Source: Guptibacillus hwajinpoensis | GTDB taxonomy: Bacteria > Bacillota > Bacilli > Bacillales > Guptibacillaceae | Assembly: GCF_001039475.1 (NCBI RefSeq) | Contig: NZ_LELK01000001.1 | Location: forward strand, 77,436-141,435 | Direction: 5' to 3' | Length of the DNA: 64,000 nt | In this document: positions 54,880-64,000 of the stretch, piece after piece | Position numbering within the stretch: the stretch's first letter is position 1 | Layout: every line of letters starts with the position of its first letter | Program-made: the position numbers and the translations under genes | Notes under the pieces: model-generated | Seen by the model: only the letters and a program-made list of their open reading frames with translations | Databases searched by the model: none | Told to the model about the DNA's origin: nothing

Positions 54880-56301
54880 ATGGCTGAAGAATACGATCTT
54901 GTCATAATGGGCGGAGGTACTGGTGGATATGTTGCCGCAATACGTGCTTCTCAGCTCGGTCTCAAAACAGCAATAGTTGAAAAGCGTGAGCTTGGTGGAA
55001 CATGTTTGCATAGAGGGTGTATCCCAAGTAAAGCATTACTTCGTAGCGCAGAAGTGTTCGCAACTGCAAAGCATGGCGAGAAATTTGGAGTTATGGCTAA
55101 AGAAGTAGCGCTTGACTTCAAGAAAGTGCAGGAAAGAAAGCAAAGTATCGTTGATCAACTTCATAATGGTGTGAAGCATTTAATGAAACAGGGGAAGATT
55201 GATGTATTCGAAGGATTTGGTAGAATTCTTGGGCCATCTATTTTTTCGCCTATGCCAGGTACTGTATCTGTAGAGATGAACAATGGTGAAGAAAACGAAA
55301 TGTTAATTCCTAAAAATGTCATTGTTGCAACAGGATCTAAGCCAAGAACCCTTCCTGGCCTTGATGTGGATGGGGAATTTGTTATGACATCTGACGAGGC
55401 ACTACGGATGGAATCCCTTCCTTCATCAATCATTATTGTCGGTGGGGGAGTCATTGGTATTGAGTGGGCCTCAATGCTAGTTGATTTCGGTGTAGATGTT
55501 ACCGTTCTTGAATATGCGGATCGGATTGTTCCAACTGAAGACCATGAAATTTCCAAAGAAGCTGATAAATTAATGAAGAAAAAAGGTATTAAGCTGTTCA
55601 CAGGTGCTAAAGTGATGGGTGACACTCTTGAAAAAGGGGACGGCGTATCAATTCAGGCTGAGCATAAAGGAGAAACAAAAACATTTAGTGCTGATAAAAT
55701 GCTTGTTTCTGTCGGACGTGAAGCCAACGTCAAAAATATTGGTTTAGAAAACACAACAATTGAAGTAGAGAAAGGTGTTATTCAAACAAATGAATATTAC
55801 CAAACAAAAGAATCACATATCTACGCAATTGGTGATGTGATTGGCGGTATGCAACTTGCGCATGTGGCTTCTCACGAAGGCATCACGGCTGTTGAGCATT
55901 TAGCAGATCAAAATCCTGAACCTATTGACTACTCAATGGTATCTAGCTGTATTTACAGTAGTCCTGAGATGGCAAGTGTTGGTTTAACAGAAGAGGATGC
56001 AAAAGCAAAAGGACTTAATGTTAAAATTGGTAAATTTCCATTTAGAGCAATTGGTAAAGCGCTTGTTTTTGGTGAATCAGATGGCTTTGTTAAGATTGTC
56101 GCTGATGCAGATAATGAGGACTTGCTTGGTGTACATATGATTGGTCCTCATGTAACAGACATGATCTCTGAAGCTGGACTTGCCAAAGTTCTTGACGCAG
56201 CTGCATGGGAAGTTGCTCATACAATTCACCCGCACCCGACTCTATCTGAAGTGATTGGGGAAGCTGCTCTTGCAGTAGATGGAAAAGCAATCCACTCTTA
56301 A
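54880..56301 (+). CDS. lpdV: Dihydrolipoyl dehydrogenase (E3) of the branched-chain complex
   Basis: The 473-residue flavoprotein reoxidises the lipoyl group of BkdB. FAD motif VIMGGGTGGYVAAIRASQLG, redox disulfide GGTCLHRGCIPSKA, NAD motif VGGGVIGIEWASML and the C-terminal catalytic pair in HTIHPHPTLSE are all present. CLHRGC instead of the more common CLNVGC is a feature of LpdV. It precedes the E1 genes in the same order as in B. subtilis. Confidence 0.96.
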   Translation: MAEEYDLVIMGGGTGGYVAAIRASQLGLKTAIVEKRELGGTCLHRGCIPSKALLRSAEVFATAKHGEKFGVMAKEVALDFKKVQERKQSIVDQLHNGVKHLMKQGKIDVFEGFGRILGPSIFSPMPGTVSVEMNNGEENEMLIPKNVIVATGSKPRTLPGLDVDGEFVMTSDEALRMESLPSSIIIVGGGVIGIEWASMLVDFGVDVTVLEYADRIVPTEDHEISKEADKLMKKKGIKLFTGAKVMGDTLEKGDGVSIQAEHKGETKTFSADKMLVSVGREANVKNIGLENTTIEVEKGVIQTNEYYQTKESHIYAIGDVIGGMQLAHVASHEGITAVEHLADQNPEPIDYSMVSSCIYSSPEMASVGLTEEDAKAKGLNVKIGKFPFRAIGKALVFGESDGFVKIVADADNEDLLGVHMIGPHVTDMISEAGLAKVLDAAAWEVAHTIHPHPTLSEVIGEAALAVDGKAIHS

Positions 56302-56329
56302 TCTTGGTTAAATAAAGGAGGTAAATACG

Positions 56330-57322
56330 ATGGCTGAAAAACGACATGAAGCACTTGGTCTATCTGATGAACGTGTGCTTGAGATGTTCGAAACAATGTT
56401 GATGGCTCGTAAAATTGATGAGCGTATGTGGCTTTTAAACCGCGCTGGTAAAATTCCATTCGTTATTTCTTGTCAGGGACAGGAAGCTGCTCAGGTAGGA
56501 TCTGCATTCGCAATGGATCCAGAAAAGGATTTTGTAGCTCCATATTATCGTGATATGGGTGTTGTTCTTGCTTTTGGAATGACAGCAAAAGACCTTATGC
56601 TATCAGGGTTTGCTAAGGCAGAAGATCCAAACTCAGCTGGACGCCAAATGCCGGGTCACTTTGGACAAAAGAAAAACAACATCATTACAGGTTCTTCTCC
56701 AGTAACAACACAGGTTCCACATGCAGTCGGTTTTGCATTAGCAGGCCGGATGGAAGGAAAGGATCTTGTAACGTTCTGTTCATTTGGAGAAGGTTCTTCT
56801 AACCAGGGAGATTTCCATGAAGCAGCTAACTTTGCTGGTGTTCACAAGCTTCCAGTTCTTTTCGTTTGTGAAAACAACAAGTATGCTATTTCGGTTCCTG
56901 TTTCTAAACAGCTAGCTTGTGAGAAAGTATCAGATCGTGCAATTGGCTACGGAATGCCGGGTGTAACGGTTGATGGTAATGATCCACTTGCTGTATATGA
57001 AGCTGCAAAGGAAGCGGTTGAAAGAGGTCGTCGAGGCGAAGGTCCGACACTGATTGAAACGGTGTCCTATCGTTTAACACCACACTCAAGTGATGATGAT
57101 GATCGTGCTTATCGTACTCGCGAAGAAGTTGAAGAAGCAAAGAAAAAGGATGCAGTTATTACATTTGCCGAGTACTTAAAAGAAGTTGGCGTTCTCACTG
57201 ATGAGAATGAAAAAGAAATTCATGATCGTGTTCAAAAAGAAGTAGACGAAGCAACAGAATACGCCGAAAATGCTGATTATGCACCTGCTGAAGATGCAAT
57301 GAAGCATGTTTACGGAGAGTAA
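56330..57322 (+). CDS. bkdAA: Branched-chain keto acid dehydrogenase E1 alpha
   Basis: The 330-residue subunit holds the thiamine diphosphate motif FGEGSSNQGDFHEAANFAG (GDG-type) and the phosphorylation-loop-like RLTPHSSDDDDRAYRT. MPGHFGQKKNNIITGSSPV is conserved in 2-oxoisovalerate dehydrogenases. It decarboxylates branched keto acids with BkdAB. The ribosome binding site is AAAGGAGGT. Confidence 0.96.
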   Translation: MAEKRHEALGLSDERVLEMFETMLMARKIDERMWLLNRAGKIPFVISCQGQEAAQVGSAFAMDPEKDFVAPYYRDMGVVLAFGMTAKDLMLSGFAKAEDPNSAGRQMPGHFGQKKNNIITGSSPVTTQVPHAVGFALAGRMEGKDLVTFCSFGEGSSNQGDFHEAANFAGVHKLPVLFVCENNKYAISVPVSKQLACEKVSDRAIGYGMPGVTVDGNDPLAVYEAAKEAVERGRRGEGPTLIETVSYRLTPHSSDDDDRAYRTREEVEEAKKKDAVITFAEYLKEVGVLTDENEKEIHDRVQKEVDEATEYAENADYAPAEDAMKHVYGE

Positions 57323-57334
57323 GGGGGAACCATT

Positions 57335-58318
57335 ATGCCAGTTATTTCATATATTCAAGCGATAACTCAAGCCCTCAGGGAAGAAATGCAACGTGACGAG
57401 AAAGTCTTCGTTCTAGGTGAAGATGTAGGCGTACGCGGAGGCGTTTTTAGAGCTACTGATGGTCTTTATGATGAATTTGGTGAGCAGCGCGTTATTGATA
57501 CACCACTTGCAGAATCAGCGATTGCAGGAGTTGGAATTGGTGCAGCCATGTACGGCATGAGACCTGTTGCTGAAATGCAGTTCGCTGACTTTATTATGCC
57601 TGCTGTTAATCAGATCGTATCTGAAGCTGCAAAGATTCGCTATCGATCAAATAACGATTGGAATTGTCCAATTACGATCCGTGCTCCATACGGTGGAGGA
57701 GTACATGGAGCTCTTTATCACTCACAATCAGTTGAAGCACTATTCGCAAATGTACCTGGACTAAAAATTGTTATGCCTTCCACTCCTTATGATGCAAAAG
57801 GACTTCTTAAGGCGGCGATTCGTGACGACGATCCTGTCCTGTTCTTTGAGCACAAGCGAGCTTACCGCTTAATCAAAGGTCAAGTACCTGAAGAAGAGTA
57901 TACGCTTCCAATCGGAAAAGCTGATGTGAAACGTGAAGGAGAAGATATCACGGTCATTACATATGGTCTAAGCGTGCATTTCGCTCTTCAAGCTGCAGAA
58001 AAGCTTGAGAAAGATGGAATTTCAGCTCATATTCTTGATCTACGTACAGTTTATCCGCTTGATCGTGAAGCAATTGTAGAAGCTGCTAAAAAGACCGGAA
58101 AAGTCCTTCTCATAACAGAGGACAATAAAGAAGGAAGCATCATTAGTGAAGTATCTGCCATTATTGCAGAAGAGTGTCTGTTTGATCTAGATGCACCTAT
58201 TCAGCGCCTTGCAGGGCCTGATGTTCCATCTATGCCTTATTCACCACCAATGGAGAAATTCTTTATGCTTAATCCGGATAAAGTTGAGAAAGCGATGCGT
58301 GACCTAGCAGAATTCTAA
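57335..58318 (+). CDS. bkdAB: Branched-chain keto acid dehydrogenase E1 beta
   Basis: The 327-residue subunit has VFVLGEDVGVRGGVFRATDGL near 25-45, the DTPLAESAIAGVGIGAAMYG pyrimidine-binding motif, FADFIMPAVNQIVSEAAK and a C-terminal transketolase-like domain (HILDLRTVYPLDREAI). It forms a heterotetramer with BkdAA. The gene follows 12 bases after bkdAA with GGGGG before its ATG. Confidence 0.96.
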   Translation: MPVISYIQAITQALREEMQRDEKVFVLGEDVGVRGGVFRATDGLYDEFGEQRVIDTPLAESAIAGVGIGAAMYGMRPVAEMQFADFIMPAVNQIVSEAAKIRYRSNNDWNCPITIRAPYGGGVHGALYHSQSVEALFANVPGLKIVMPSTPYDAKGLLKAAIRDDDPVLFFEHKRAYRLIKGQVPEEEYTLPIGKADVKREGEDITVITYGLSVHFALQAAEKLEKDGISAHILDLRTVYPLDREAIVEAAKKTGKVLLITEDNKEGSIISEVSAIIAEECLFDLDAPIQRLAGPDVPSMPYSPPMEKFFMLNPDKVEKAMRDLAEF

Positions 58319-58341
58319 TTGCAAGAAGAGGAGGGTTTCAT

Positions 58342-59646
58342 GTGGCAGTTGAAAAAATACTGATGCCTCAGCTTGGGGAGAGTGTCACCGAAGGAACAAT
58401 TGAGAAGTGGCTTGTAGAAGTCGGGGATACTGTTAATAAATACGATCCAATTGCAGAGGTTAATACAGATAAAGTAAATGCGGAAGTTCCTTCTTCCTAT
58501 ACAGGCGTTATTAAAGAGCTTATTGCAGGAGAAGGAGATACAATTGAAGTTGGCGAGCTTGTTTGCTACATCGATGTTGAAGGTGGCGCTACTAAAGAAA
58601 AACAAGAGGAGTCTACCGGCCAACAAGCTATTGAGAATATCTCAGAAGACAAAAAAGAACAGACACAGGATGAAGAGCAACCAATGAAACGCCGTTACTC
58701 ACCTGCTGTTCTTCGACTTGCTCAAGAGAATGATATAGATCTTGAACACGTTAATGGATCTGGTAAGGGCGGTCGTATTACTCGTAAAGACATCCAAAAG
58801 GTTATCGACTCTGGTGAGATTCCTGCACCTAAGCAAGAAGAGAAAGCGCCAGAACCTAAGCAAGAGAAGAAGGAAGCGCCAGCAGCAGCTCCAAAACCAG
58901 CAGCACCTGAAGCTTCTAAAGGATCCGATGTACCTGTTTCAGAAGGGGACATCGAAATTCCGGTTACGGGTGTTCGACGAGCAATTGCAAACAATATGTT
59001 ACGCAGTAAGCATGAAGCACCACATGCGTGGACAATGGTTGAAGTTGATGTGACAAGTCTGGTTGAATACAGAAACGGCATTAAAGACGATTTCAAGAAG
59101 AAGGAAGGCTATGGTTTAACGTTCTTTGCTTTCTTCGTTAAAGCGGTCGTTGAAGCTCTTAAAGAATTCCCGCAAATGAATTCAATGTGGGCAGGAGATA
59201 AGATAGTTCAAAAGAAAGATATCAACATCTCCATTGCAGTTGGAACAGATGAGTCTCTCTTCGTACCAGTGATTAAAAATGCAGATGAAAAGTCCATCAA
59301 AGGCATTGCACGAGAAGTAAAAGAGCTTGCTCAAAAAGCTAAAACAGGCAAACTCAAAGGGGAAGAAATGCAGGGTGGTACGTTTACAGTGAACAATACT
59401 GGATCTTTCGGATCGGTACAATCTATGGGGATTATCAACTATCCTCAAGCTGCTATCCTTCAAGTTGAAAGTATTGTGAAACGTCCAGTCGTAATGAACA
59501 ATGGAATGATCGCTGTGCGAGATATGGTTAATCTGTGTCTCTCACTTGACCACCGTGTTCTTGATGGGATGATTTGTGGTAAATTCCTTGCACGAGTTAA
59601 AGAGAATCTTGAGACTATTTCTAAAGAAAACACTTCTGTCTACTAA
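58342..59646 (+). CDS. bkdB: Branched-chain keto acid dehydrogenase E2 (lipoyl acyltransferase)
   Basis: The 434-residue protein has a lipoyl domain (Lys44 in EVNTDKVNAEV), an acidic linker, a peripheral subunit-binding domain (RRYSPAVLRLAQENDIDLEHV) and a Pro/Ala/Glu-rich linker. The catalytic acetyltransferase domain follows, with His and Asp in LSLDHRVLDGMICGKFL. It transfers the branched acyl group to CoA for fatty acid priming. It starts at GTG 58342 after GAGGAGGG and is last in the operon. Confidence 0.96.
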   Translation: MAVEKILMPQLGESVTEGTIEKWLVEVGDTVNKYDPIAEVNTDKVNAEVPSSYTGVIKELIAGEGDTIEVGELVCYIDVEGGATKEKQEESTGQQAIENISEDKKEQTQDEEQPMKRRYSPAVLRLAQENDIDLEHVNGSGKGGRITRKDIQKVIDSGEIPAPKQEEKAPEPKQEKKEAPAAAPKPAAPEASKGSDVPVSEGDIEIPVTGVRRAIANNMLRSKHEAPHAWTMVEVDVTSLVEYRNGIKDDFKKKEGYGLTFFAFFVKAVVEALKEFPQMNSMWAGDKIVQKKDINISIAVGTDESLFVPVIKNADEKSIKGIAREVKELAQKAKTGKLKGEEMQGGTFTVNNTGSFGSVQSMGIINYPQAAILQVESIVKRPVVMNNGMIAVRDMVNLCLSLDHRVLDGMICGKFLARVKENLETISKENTSVY

Positions 59647-59652
59647 GTTAAA

Positions 59653-59687
59653 TGGCTATCCCGTCTAACGGGGTGGCCACTTTCTTT
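59653..59687 (+). terminator. Terminator of the bkd operon
   Basis: TGGCTATCCCGT pairs with ACGGGGTGGCCA, with two G-T pairs and a 3-base loop, followed by CTTTCTTT. Confidence 0.75.
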
Positions 59688-59775
59688 GCAGAGAATGAAA
59701 GCCTTTCTTGGAAATTATCGGGGTTTCGCGATACAATATAAAGTAAGGTGTCACGAAATAAGGGAGGAATATAGA

Positions 59776-60204
59776 ATGTCAATGGACTTTAATTTATTCA
59801 TGAATGACGTTGTAGCAACTGCGCGCGAAGAAATCAAAGCAGCAGGTTATCAGGAGCTTACAACACCAGAAGCTGTTGAGGAGGCTATCACTAGCGAAGG
59901 AACAACGCTTGTCATGGTTAACTCAGTATGTGGTTGTGCTGGTGGAGTTGCTCGTCCTGCAGCAAGACTTGCAATTGCTAATGAGAAAACACCAGATAAA
60001 CTTGTAACGGTTTTTGCTGGTCAAGACAAAGAAGCAACTGCAAAAGCTCGTTCATACTTTACCGGATTCGCTCCATCGTCCCCCTCATTTGCTATTTTAA
60101 AAGATGGGCAAATTATCAATATGGTAGAAAGACATGAAATTGAAGGTAGCGATCCAGAAGAAGTTTCTGGCATGTTGCAGTATTTATTTGATAAGTATTG
60201 CTAA
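59776..60204 (+). CDS. brxB: Bacilliredoxin BrxB (YqiW)
   Basis: The 142-residue thioredoxin-like protein has the CGC active site at 52-54 ([18 protein letters not shown]). Bacilliredoxins remove bacillithiol from oxidised protein cysteines. [25 protein letters not shown] is a family signature. ATG 59776 follows AGGGAGGAA; the longer frame overlaps the bkd terminator. It has its own terminator. Confidence 0.95.
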   Translation: MSMDFNLFMNDVVATAREEIKAAGYQELTTPEAVEEAITSEGTTLVMVNSVCGCAGGVARPAARLAIANEKTPDKLVTVFAGQDKEATAKARSYFTGFAPSSPSFAILKDGQIINMVERHEIEGSDPEEVSGMLQYLFDKYC

Positions 60205-60216
60205 ATAGTTCATTCG

Positions 60217-60246
60217 AAGCATCAGGCCCTGTCCTGGTGCTTTTTT
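60217..60246 (+). terminator. Terminator of brxB
   Basis: AAGCATCAGG and CCTGGTGCTT pair (one T-G) around CCCTGT and run into six T. Confidence 0.88.
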
Positions 60247-60485
60247 GTATGCATTAATATGTGGAAAAATCGGAGGTAATGAAAGAGTGTATACGCTGAC
60301 TGGAGTTTAATTCTTCAACCACTACTTATATAAATATAGAATTCCTCGCAAATAAGTCAGAAAATATAAACATTAATTTATATTAAAATATATGTATAAA
60401 AATGTAGATTAATGTTTTATTGTCTGGTATAGTGATAAATATTCAAGTTAATGAATTAATATACAATATTACAGGGGGATATAAC

Positions 60486-61286
60486 ATGAAAAGAAATTGG
60501 TTAGTTGGACTAGTTGGACTACTTTTGGCGATAGCACTTGTGGCGTGCGGGGCTTCTAATGAAGACGGAGCGTCTAATGGAGATACAAAAGAATCAAAAG
60601 AAACACTTGTGATGGGAACGTCAGCGGATTATCCACCGTTTGAATATATAGACTCATCAAAAGGTGACGACATTATCGGATTCGATGTAGACATAGCGAA
60701 CTACATTGCTGATGAACTTGGTTATACAATTGAAATTAAAGATATGGATTTTAGTGGACTAATTACAGCACTTAGTAGTGAACGAGTTGATTTTGTTCTT
60801 GCAGGTATGACTCCAACAGAAGAACGAAAGGAAAACGTAGACTTCTCTGAGATTTATTACACAGCAAATCACATGATTGTGTCTTCAGCAAGTAACAAGA
60901 TCACAACTCCTGAGGAACTAGAAGGCAAGAAAGTTGGCGTGCAACTTGGCTCTATTCAAGAAGATAAAGCGAATGAGATAAAAGACGGCGGTGTAGGCAT
61001 GGAAATTATTACACTTAACCGTATACCAGAACTCATTCAGGAACTTAAATCTGGTAGATATGACGCTATTGTTATAGAGGATACGGTTGCGAATGGCTAT
61101 TTAAAGAGCAATGATGATTTGTCAGGAGAAAACCTTCCAAATACTGAAGAAGCTGGATCGGCAGTAGCATTTCCTAAGGACAGTGAGCTTACAGAAGAGT
61201 TCAATAACGTAATTAAAGATATGAAAGAAAATGGAAAAATGGACGAACTTATCGAGAAATGGTTTGCACAGGACACCGTAGAATAA
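60486..61286 (+). CDS. artP: Amino-acid ABC transporter substrate-binding lipoprotein
   Basis: ATG 60486 follows AGGGGGAT. The 266-residue product has a lipoprotein signal with lipobox LVAC (Cys21), then a family 3 solute-binding domain (LVMGTSADYPPFEYID, IGFDVDIANYIADELGY and DFVLAGMTPTEERKENVDFS). Homology to YqiX and gene order suggest arginine uptake, though other polar amino acids are possible. The 240-base AT-rich leader may hold a CodY-type site (CAGAAAATA near 60357). It is first in artPQR. Confidence 0.9.
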   Translation: MKRNWLVGLVGLLLAIALVACGASNEDGASNGDTKESKETLVMGTSADYPPFEYIDSSKGDDIIGFDVDIANYIADELGYTIEIKDMDFSGLITALSSERVDFVLAGMTPTEERKENVDFSEIYYTANHMIVSSASNKITTPEELEGKKVGVQLGSIQEDKANEIKDGGVGMEIITLNRIPELIQELKSGRYDAIVIEDTVANGYLKSNDDLSGENLPNTEEAGSAVAFPKDSELTEEFNNVIKDMKENGKMDELIEKWFAQDTVE

Positions 61287-61315
61287 CAATACAAGAAGAG
61301 AAAGGTTGAACAGGC

Positions 61316-61975
61316 ATGAATTTGGACTTCACCCAATTCGTGCCTAATATTCCATACATCTTACAAGGAATATTGGTCACGTTAAAATTCGTAAGTGTAT
61401 CTGCAATTGTCGGGTTCGTTCTAGGAACGATTCTCGCACTATTTAAAATCGGTAGAGTTAAGATCCTAAGCTGGATTGCGGATGCTTATACATCTGTATT
61501 TCGTGGAACACCACTTATTTTGCAACTCTTACTATTCTATCATGCGACTCCGCAGTTAACTGGATATGATATTAGTGCGTTTGAAGCAGGGGTACTATCA
61601 TTCGGGTTAAACTCCGCTGCATATATATCTGAAATTATACGAGCTGGAATTAGAGCTGTTGATACTGGTCAGAATGAAGCGGCAGCTGCACTTGGGATTC
61701 CATATCGTCCGATGATGAAAGATATCATTTTACCGCAGGCAATGAAAAATATACTACCTGCCTTGATGAATGAATTTATTACACTAACGAAAGAGTCTGC
61801 GATTGTTTCGGTTATCGGTGTTTTTGATATTATGAGACGAAGTCAAATAGTTGCTGCAGAGAAATTTAAATACTTCGAGCCATTACTTATTGCTGGAGTA
61901 ATTTACTACTTACTCGTTATGATTCTAACGCTTGCTGGCAAAATGGTAGAAAGGAGGATGAGCCGAAGTGATTAA
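61316..61975 (+). CDS. artQ: Amino-acid ABC transporter permease
   Basis: The 219-residue HisM/GlnP-type permease has about five membrane helices and the EAA loop ([29 protein letters not shown], conserved Glu-Ala-Ala then Gly) that contacts the ATPase. It matches YqiY of the arginine transporter. It overlaps artR by 8 bases. Confidence 0.92.
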   Translation: MNLDFTQFVPNIPYILQGILVTLKFVSVSAIVGFVLGTILALFKIGRVKILSWIADAYTSVFRGTPLILQLLLFYHATPQLTGYDISAFEAGVLSFGLNSAAYISEIIRAGIRAVDTGQNEAAAALGIPYRPMMKDIILPQAMKNILPALMNEFITLTKESAIVSVIGVFDIMRRSQIVAAEKFKYFEPLLIAGVIYYLLVMILTLAGKMVERRMSRSD

Positions 61976-62690
61976 GATAGAGAATCTCCAGAAGAATTTC
62001 GGGCAGAATGAAGTCCTGAGTGGGATTACGACTGAAATTAATAAAGGTGAAGTAGTGGCAATTGTTGGACCATCTGGTTCAGGTAAATCCACGCTACTTC
62101 GCTGTATGAATCAGTTAGAAGAGCTAACATCCGGTACCATTTGGATAGACGATCAACAATTGAACGATTCAAAAACAAACGTGATGGAATTACGTCAAAA
62201 GATCGGTATGGTTTTTCAACATTTCCATCTCTTCCCACACAAAACAGTATTAGAGAATTTAATATATGCTCCAATGAAAGTGAAAGGTGAAGGTAAGGAA
62301 GAAGCAGAATCAAAGGCTCATCAGCTTTTAGACCAGGTTGGTCTTTCTATGAAAGCTGATGAATACCCTAAGCGTTTATCAGGAGGACAGAAACAACGTG
62401 TTGCTATTGCTAGGGCACTTGCGATGGAGCCTGAATACATGCTGTTCGATGAGCCAACATCTGCACTTGATCCTGAGATGGTTAAAGAAGTACTCGATGT
62501 AATGAAGTTACTTGGCACAACAGGAATGACGATGGTCATTGTGACTCATGAAATGGCGTTTGCAAGGGAGGCGGCTGATCGGGTTCTGTTTCTTGATGAA
62601 GGAAAGCTTGTTGAAGAAAACTCCCCTTCTGAGTTCTTTAATGAACCGAAAACGGAACGCGCCAAAGCCTTTCTTGATAAAGTATTGTAA
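61968..62690 (+). CDS. artR: Amino-acid ABC transporter ATP-binding protein
   Basis: The 240-residue ATPase carries Walker [11 protein letters not shown]-loop [14 protein letters not shown], signature LSGGQKQR, Walker [12 protein letters not shown] and His switch VTHEM. This is the polar amino acid transporter ATPase type (GlnQ/ArtP). It starts at GTG 61968 inside artQ after AAAGGAGG. The operon ends at a terminator. Confidence 0.94.
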   Translation: MIKIENLQKNFGQNEVLSGITTEINKGEVVAIVGPSGSGKSTLLRCMNQLEELTSGTIWIDDQQLNDSKTNVMELRQKIGMVFQHFHLFPHKTVLENLIYAPMKVKGEGKEEAESKAHQLLDQVGLSMKADEYPKRLSGGQKQRVAIARALAMEPEYMLFDEPTSALDPEMVKEVLDVMKLLGTTGMTMVIVTHEMAFAREAADRVLFLDEGKLVEENSPSEFFNEPKTERAKAFLDKVL

Positions 62691-62716
62691 AAGCGAACCT
62701 TAAAGGTCGCTTTTTT
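62690..62716 (+). terminator. Terminator of artPQR
   Basis: AAAGCGAACC pairs with GGTCGCTTT, with one bulged A, followed by a T-run. Confidence 0.78.
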
Positions 62717-62735
62717 AATGGAATGATTTTACCTA

Positions 62736-62749
62736 TGTAAACGTTTTTA
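62736..62749 (+). promoter_or_regulatory. cre-like site upstream of yqjA
   Basis: TGTAAACGTTTTTA matches the CcpA cre pattern TGWNANCGNTNWCA at all but one fixed base. It lies 97 bases before yqjA and may place it under carbon control. Confidence 0.35.
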
Positions 62750-62845
62750 TGGAAAAAGATGCTGTTCAACTTGTAGAAAATGGTTTAGACTCTGTAAGTT
62801 GAAGGATATTAATGGAGTAACTACTAGTGGAAGGAAGTATCGTGA

Positions 62846-63814
62846 TTGAAAGTGAAAATTGGTTATCGAACGCTAAAAACAGCAGTAGGGACAGGAGTAG
62901 CAATTACGATTGCACAATTGCTTTCCCTAGATAATTATGTATCAGCTGGAATCTTAACGATCCTCTGTATAAAGCCGACTACAAAACGTTCATTTAGAAG
63001 TTCGTGGGAAAGATTTCTAGCCTGTTTATTAGGGATTGTATTTAGTGCTGTATTCTTTGAAGGTATTGGTTATACGCCATTTAGCATCTCGTTATTGTTA
63101 CTCTTCTTTATACCTGTAGTCGTTGCAATTAAAGCGACAGAAGGGGTTATCACAAGTTCTGTTATCATATTGCATATTTATAACTTTAATACCGTAAGCT
63201 GGGATATTGTTTGGAATGAAGTAGCCATCATAGTTATTGGGATAGGTGTCGCGCTTATCTTTAACCTTTATATGCCAAGTCTCGAGAAAGATTTGTTGCA
63301 TATTAGAAAACAAATTGAAGATAAGTTCTCAACTATTTTAGAGGAATACGCTGTTTATCTGAGAGAAGGGGAAAGCCACTGGGGTGGCAAAGAAATCTTA
63401 GAAGTCGAAGAACTCCTTCGAGATGCAAAGAATCTTGCTCTGAAAGATATTGAGAATCATATGCTTCGGGATGATGATAAGTACTACGTGTATTTTAAAA
63501 TGAGGGAGAAACAATTTGCGATTCTTGAACGGGTTCTTCCAATCATTTCATCTCTCGATCAAACGTATATTCACGGTAAGAAAATGGCGGAGTTCATGGA
63601 AAAGCTAAGCCGATCAGTGAAACCTGAAAATACAGCGAATGTATTTCTTCATGAATTAGAAGAAATGCGTGAAGAATTTAGGAATTCACCGCTTCCTGCT
63701 GATCGAGATGAATTTGAAACACGTTCTGCTCTGCTATATTTTCTAAATGAAATTGAACAATACTTATTGCTCAAGCGCTATTTTAAACCAGGTGCCTTCT
63801 CAAAAGCTGAATGA
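62846..63814 (+). CDS. yqjA: YqjA, aromatic acid exporter family membrane protein
   Basis: The 322-residue protein has an N-terminal membrane domain of about five helices (residues 10-150) with the FUSC/DUF939-like KTAVGTGVAITIAQLLSLDNYVSAG and TTKRSFRSSWERFLACLLG motifs. A soluble helical C-terminal domain with long charged helices follows. B. subtilis YqjA occupies the same place. The start is TTG 62846 after GGAAGGAAG, with GTG 62852 as an alternative. The transported compound is unknown. Confidence 0.85.
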   Translation: MKVKIGYRTLKTAVGTGVAITIAQLLSLDNYVSAGILTILCIKPTTKRSFRSSWERFLACLLGIVFSAVFFEGIGYTPFSISLLLLFFIPVVVAIKATEGVITSSVIILHIYNFNTVSWDIVWNEVAIIVIGIGVALIFNLYMPSLEKDLLHIRKQIEDKFSTILEEYAVYLREGESHWGGKEILEVEELLRDAKNLALKDIENHMLRDDDKYYVYFKMREKQFAILERVLPIISSLDQTYIHGKKMAEFMEKLSRSVKPENTANVFLHELEEMREEFRNSPLPADRDEFETRSALLYFLNEIEQYLLLKRYFKPGAFSKAE

Positions 63815-63859
63815 ATCAACGGAATGGACGCATGCTAATGAGTAAAAGGAGATAACAGT

Positions 63860-64000
63860 ATGATCCAACTCTTCTTGTCTTTATGCTTAACAGCATCCAT
63901 TCTGTTTCCTATCGGAGATCAACCAAACCCTGGAGATCCATTTATTATTGTAAATAAAGCATCGAATGAACTCGCTTTTATTAATGAAAATGAAATTAAG
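63860..64000 (+). CDS. yqjB: YqjB-like L,D-transpeptidase, N-terminal part (partial)
   Basis: ATG 63860 follows AAAGGAG. The 47 residues before the window edge contain a signal peptide (LFLSLCLTASILFPIGD, about 3-19) and then NPGDPFIIVNKASNELAFI, the usual opening of YkuD-type L,D-transpeptidase domains. The catalytic Cys region lies beyond the window, so the class is inferred from this start and from B. subtilis yqjB following yqjA. Confidence 0.68.
   Translation, partial: MIQLFLSLCLTASILFPIGDQPNPGDPFIIVNKASNELAFINENEIK

Noticed and set aside
60300-60480. CodY or ArgR operator upstream of artP
   Set aside because: Only half of a CodY-like motif is visible and the region is uniformly AT-rich, so the match is not better than chance.
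1-64000. Prophage, insertion sequence, CRISPR array or defence island
   Set aside because: Gene order follows the conserved Bacillus chromosome throughout; no transposase, integrase, spacer arrays or foreign-looking blocks were seen.

Overview
The window is a 64 kb stretch of a Bacillaceae chromosome. Moderate-to-low GC, strong GGAGG-type ribosome binding sites and gene order all follow the Bacillus subtilis yqgX to yqjB segment almost gene for gene. An OLE RNA next to oapA, together with a class II (B12-dependent) ribonucleotide reductase, points to an alkaliphilic, halophilic or marine relative of Alkalihalobacillus or Pseudalkalibacillus rather than B. subtilis itself; this placement is inference. 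I see no phage, insertion sequence or CRISPR array. The only mobile element is a group I intron.

Layout. 1-3.4 kb: end of a YqgX-type hydrolase, a MidA-type methyltransferase, YqgY, MgsR with a sigma-B promoter, tRNA-Gln and an alpha/beta hydrolase. 3.5-8.2 kb: the comGA-GG competence pseudopilus operon running into aroK and yqzE. 8.3-10.7 kb, minus strand: yqhG and the SNF2-type helicase yqhH. 10.9-15.1 kb: tandem glycine riboswitch with terminator controlling gcvT-gcvPA-gcvPB. 15.3-16.8 kb: yqhL and lipM. 16.8-20.2 kb: a LexA-type box, two NrdR-type boxes and nrdJ split by a 401-bp group I intron. 20.4-26.2 kb: mntR, yqhO, yqhP, yqhQ, yqhR, aroQ, yqhT and efp. 26.3-28.8 kb: an ABC transporter with its TetR regulator, whose ATPase gene appears to start with ATT. 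28.9-34.4 kb: yqhV and spoIIIAA-AH. 34.7-46.5 kb: accB, accC, yqhY, nusB, xseA, xseB, ispA, OLE RNA, oapA, dxs, yqxC, ahrC and recN; folD is missing between nusB and xseA. 46.6-48.9 kb: spoIVB and spo0A. 49.1-59.6 kb: a DUF2627 gene, bkdR, then a sigma-54 promoter and ptb-bcd-buk-lpdV-bkdAA-bkdAB-bkdB. 59.8-64 kb: bacilliredoxin yqiW, the artPQR-like amino-acid ABC transporter, yqjA and the start of yqjB.

Functional links. Glycine cleavage sits near lipM, and the bkd E2 is another lipoyl-dependent enzyme, so lipoate use is a theme. The bkd operon converts branched-chain amino acids to acyl-CoA precursors of branched fatty acids, and accBC supplies malonyl-CoA. The spoIIIA, spoIVB and spo0A loci are core sporulation functions. 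ispA and dxs bracket OLE/oapA in an isoprenoid operon. Most of the window is conserved housekeeping sequence. The unusual content is the nrdJ intron and its regulatory region, OLE with its own promoter-like sequence, the ATT start, and a structured repeat found at two convergent gene junctions.
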